From: Oleiagrimonas sp035690885
GTDB lineage: Bacteria; Pseudomonadota; Gammaproteobacteria; Xanthomonadales; Rhodanobacteraceae
DNA length: 64,000 bases
Assembly: GCA_035690885.1 (NCBI GenBank)
Contig: DASSKC010000041.1
Coordinates: 1-64,000 of the forward strand
Direction: 5' to 3'
Both the position numbers and the translations under genes were made by a program. Below, piece after piece: positions 63,890 through 64,000 of the stretch. The notes beneath the pieces were generated by a model. That model had not been told where the DNA came from, made no database searches, and was given only the letters and a program-made list of their open reading frames with translations. The stretch's first letter is position 1, and every line of letters begins with the position of its first letter.

Positions 63890-64000
63890 TCAGCGATAGG
63901 TCCGCGTTACCACCCACGCGGCATGCTCGCCCGAGGCGTGCATCCACTGCGCGTAGTAGCCAAGCAGCGACGAGCTGGTGGCGTTCGCTTGACGAATCGT
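63890..64000 (-). CDS. C-terminal fragment of an unknown gene at the right edge
   Basis: A minus-strand frame runs from the window edge to a TGA at 63890-63892 and encodes 36 residues ending WVVTRTYR (middle ATSSSLLGYYAQWMHA). GC3 is high, as in real genes here. The fragment is too short to assign a family. It lies upstream of cheB on the same strand, separated by the cheB sigma-28 promoter. Confidence 0.35.
   Translation of the reverse strand, partial: TIRQANATSSSLLGYYAQWMHASGEHAAWVVTRTYR

Overview
The window is GC-rich proteobacterial DNA, and about 55 kb of it is one almost complete flagellum and chemotaxis locus. The master regulator FlhDC, the sigma factor FliA (sigma-28), its anti-sigma factor FlgM, CheZ, FlhF and FlhE, plus the order flhDC-motAB-cheA-cheW-cheR, give the locus a betaproteobacterial or FlhDC-type gammaproteobacterial layout. 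The intergenic repeat families (CGTCATCCC-type REP doublets and a GTAGGT/GGGTTG palindrome) occur in several such groups. I cannot name the genus; a Xanthomonadales/Rhodanobacteraceae-like or burkholderialean host would both fit. No rRNA, tRNA, IS transposase or CRISPR array is visible.

Left end (1-11.2 kb): a type I Wadjet (JetABCD) anti-plasmid defence operon. jetA is cut by the window edge, and a 70-bp palindromic repeat lies between jetC and jetD. Next come a BASS/YfeH-type transporter divergent from a LysR regulator, a chemoreceptor with its own sigma-28 promoter, and a small exported protein.

11.4-19.5 kb (all minus): flhD-flhC, a 293-bp multi-branched inverted-repeat element, then motA-motB-cheA-cheW-cheR and a degenerate EAL-HDOD protein. 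20.2-23.9 kb (minus): fliD-fliS-fliT, a second FliK-like gene and an FhlB-type mini-FlhB. 24.2-28.7 kb: an unknown protein, a candidate structured small RNA with a C-rich loop, a degenerate FkbM-like protein translationally coupled to a TPR-LicD protein (probably flagellin modification), and flagellin. 28.8-41.0 kb: a hemerythrin-like gene, fliE, and the divergent fliFGHIJK and fliLMNOPQR. 41.0-51.2 kb (minus): flgBCDEFGHIJ and flgKL. 51.4-52.9 kb: flgA, flgM and flgN. 53.0-59.6 kb (minus): flhB-flhA-flhF-flhE and fliA. 59.7-63.7 kb (minus): cheB, a chemoreceptor, cheY and cheZ.

Regulation can be read from the DNA. Seven 27-bp sigma-28 promoters (8-bp -35, 11-bp spacer, 8-bp GCCGATAA-like -10) precede a chemoreceptor gene, motA, fliD, flagellin, flgK, flgM and cheB. 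This fits a cascade in which FlhDC activates hook-basal-body genes and fliA, and FliA, held by FlgM until hook completion, turns on filament, motor and chemotaxis genes. Many genes overlap by 4 or 8 bp, implying translational coupling. No flhG (fleN) or cheD is seen in the window. FlhF is unusually long, and FlhE sits where FlhG might be expected.
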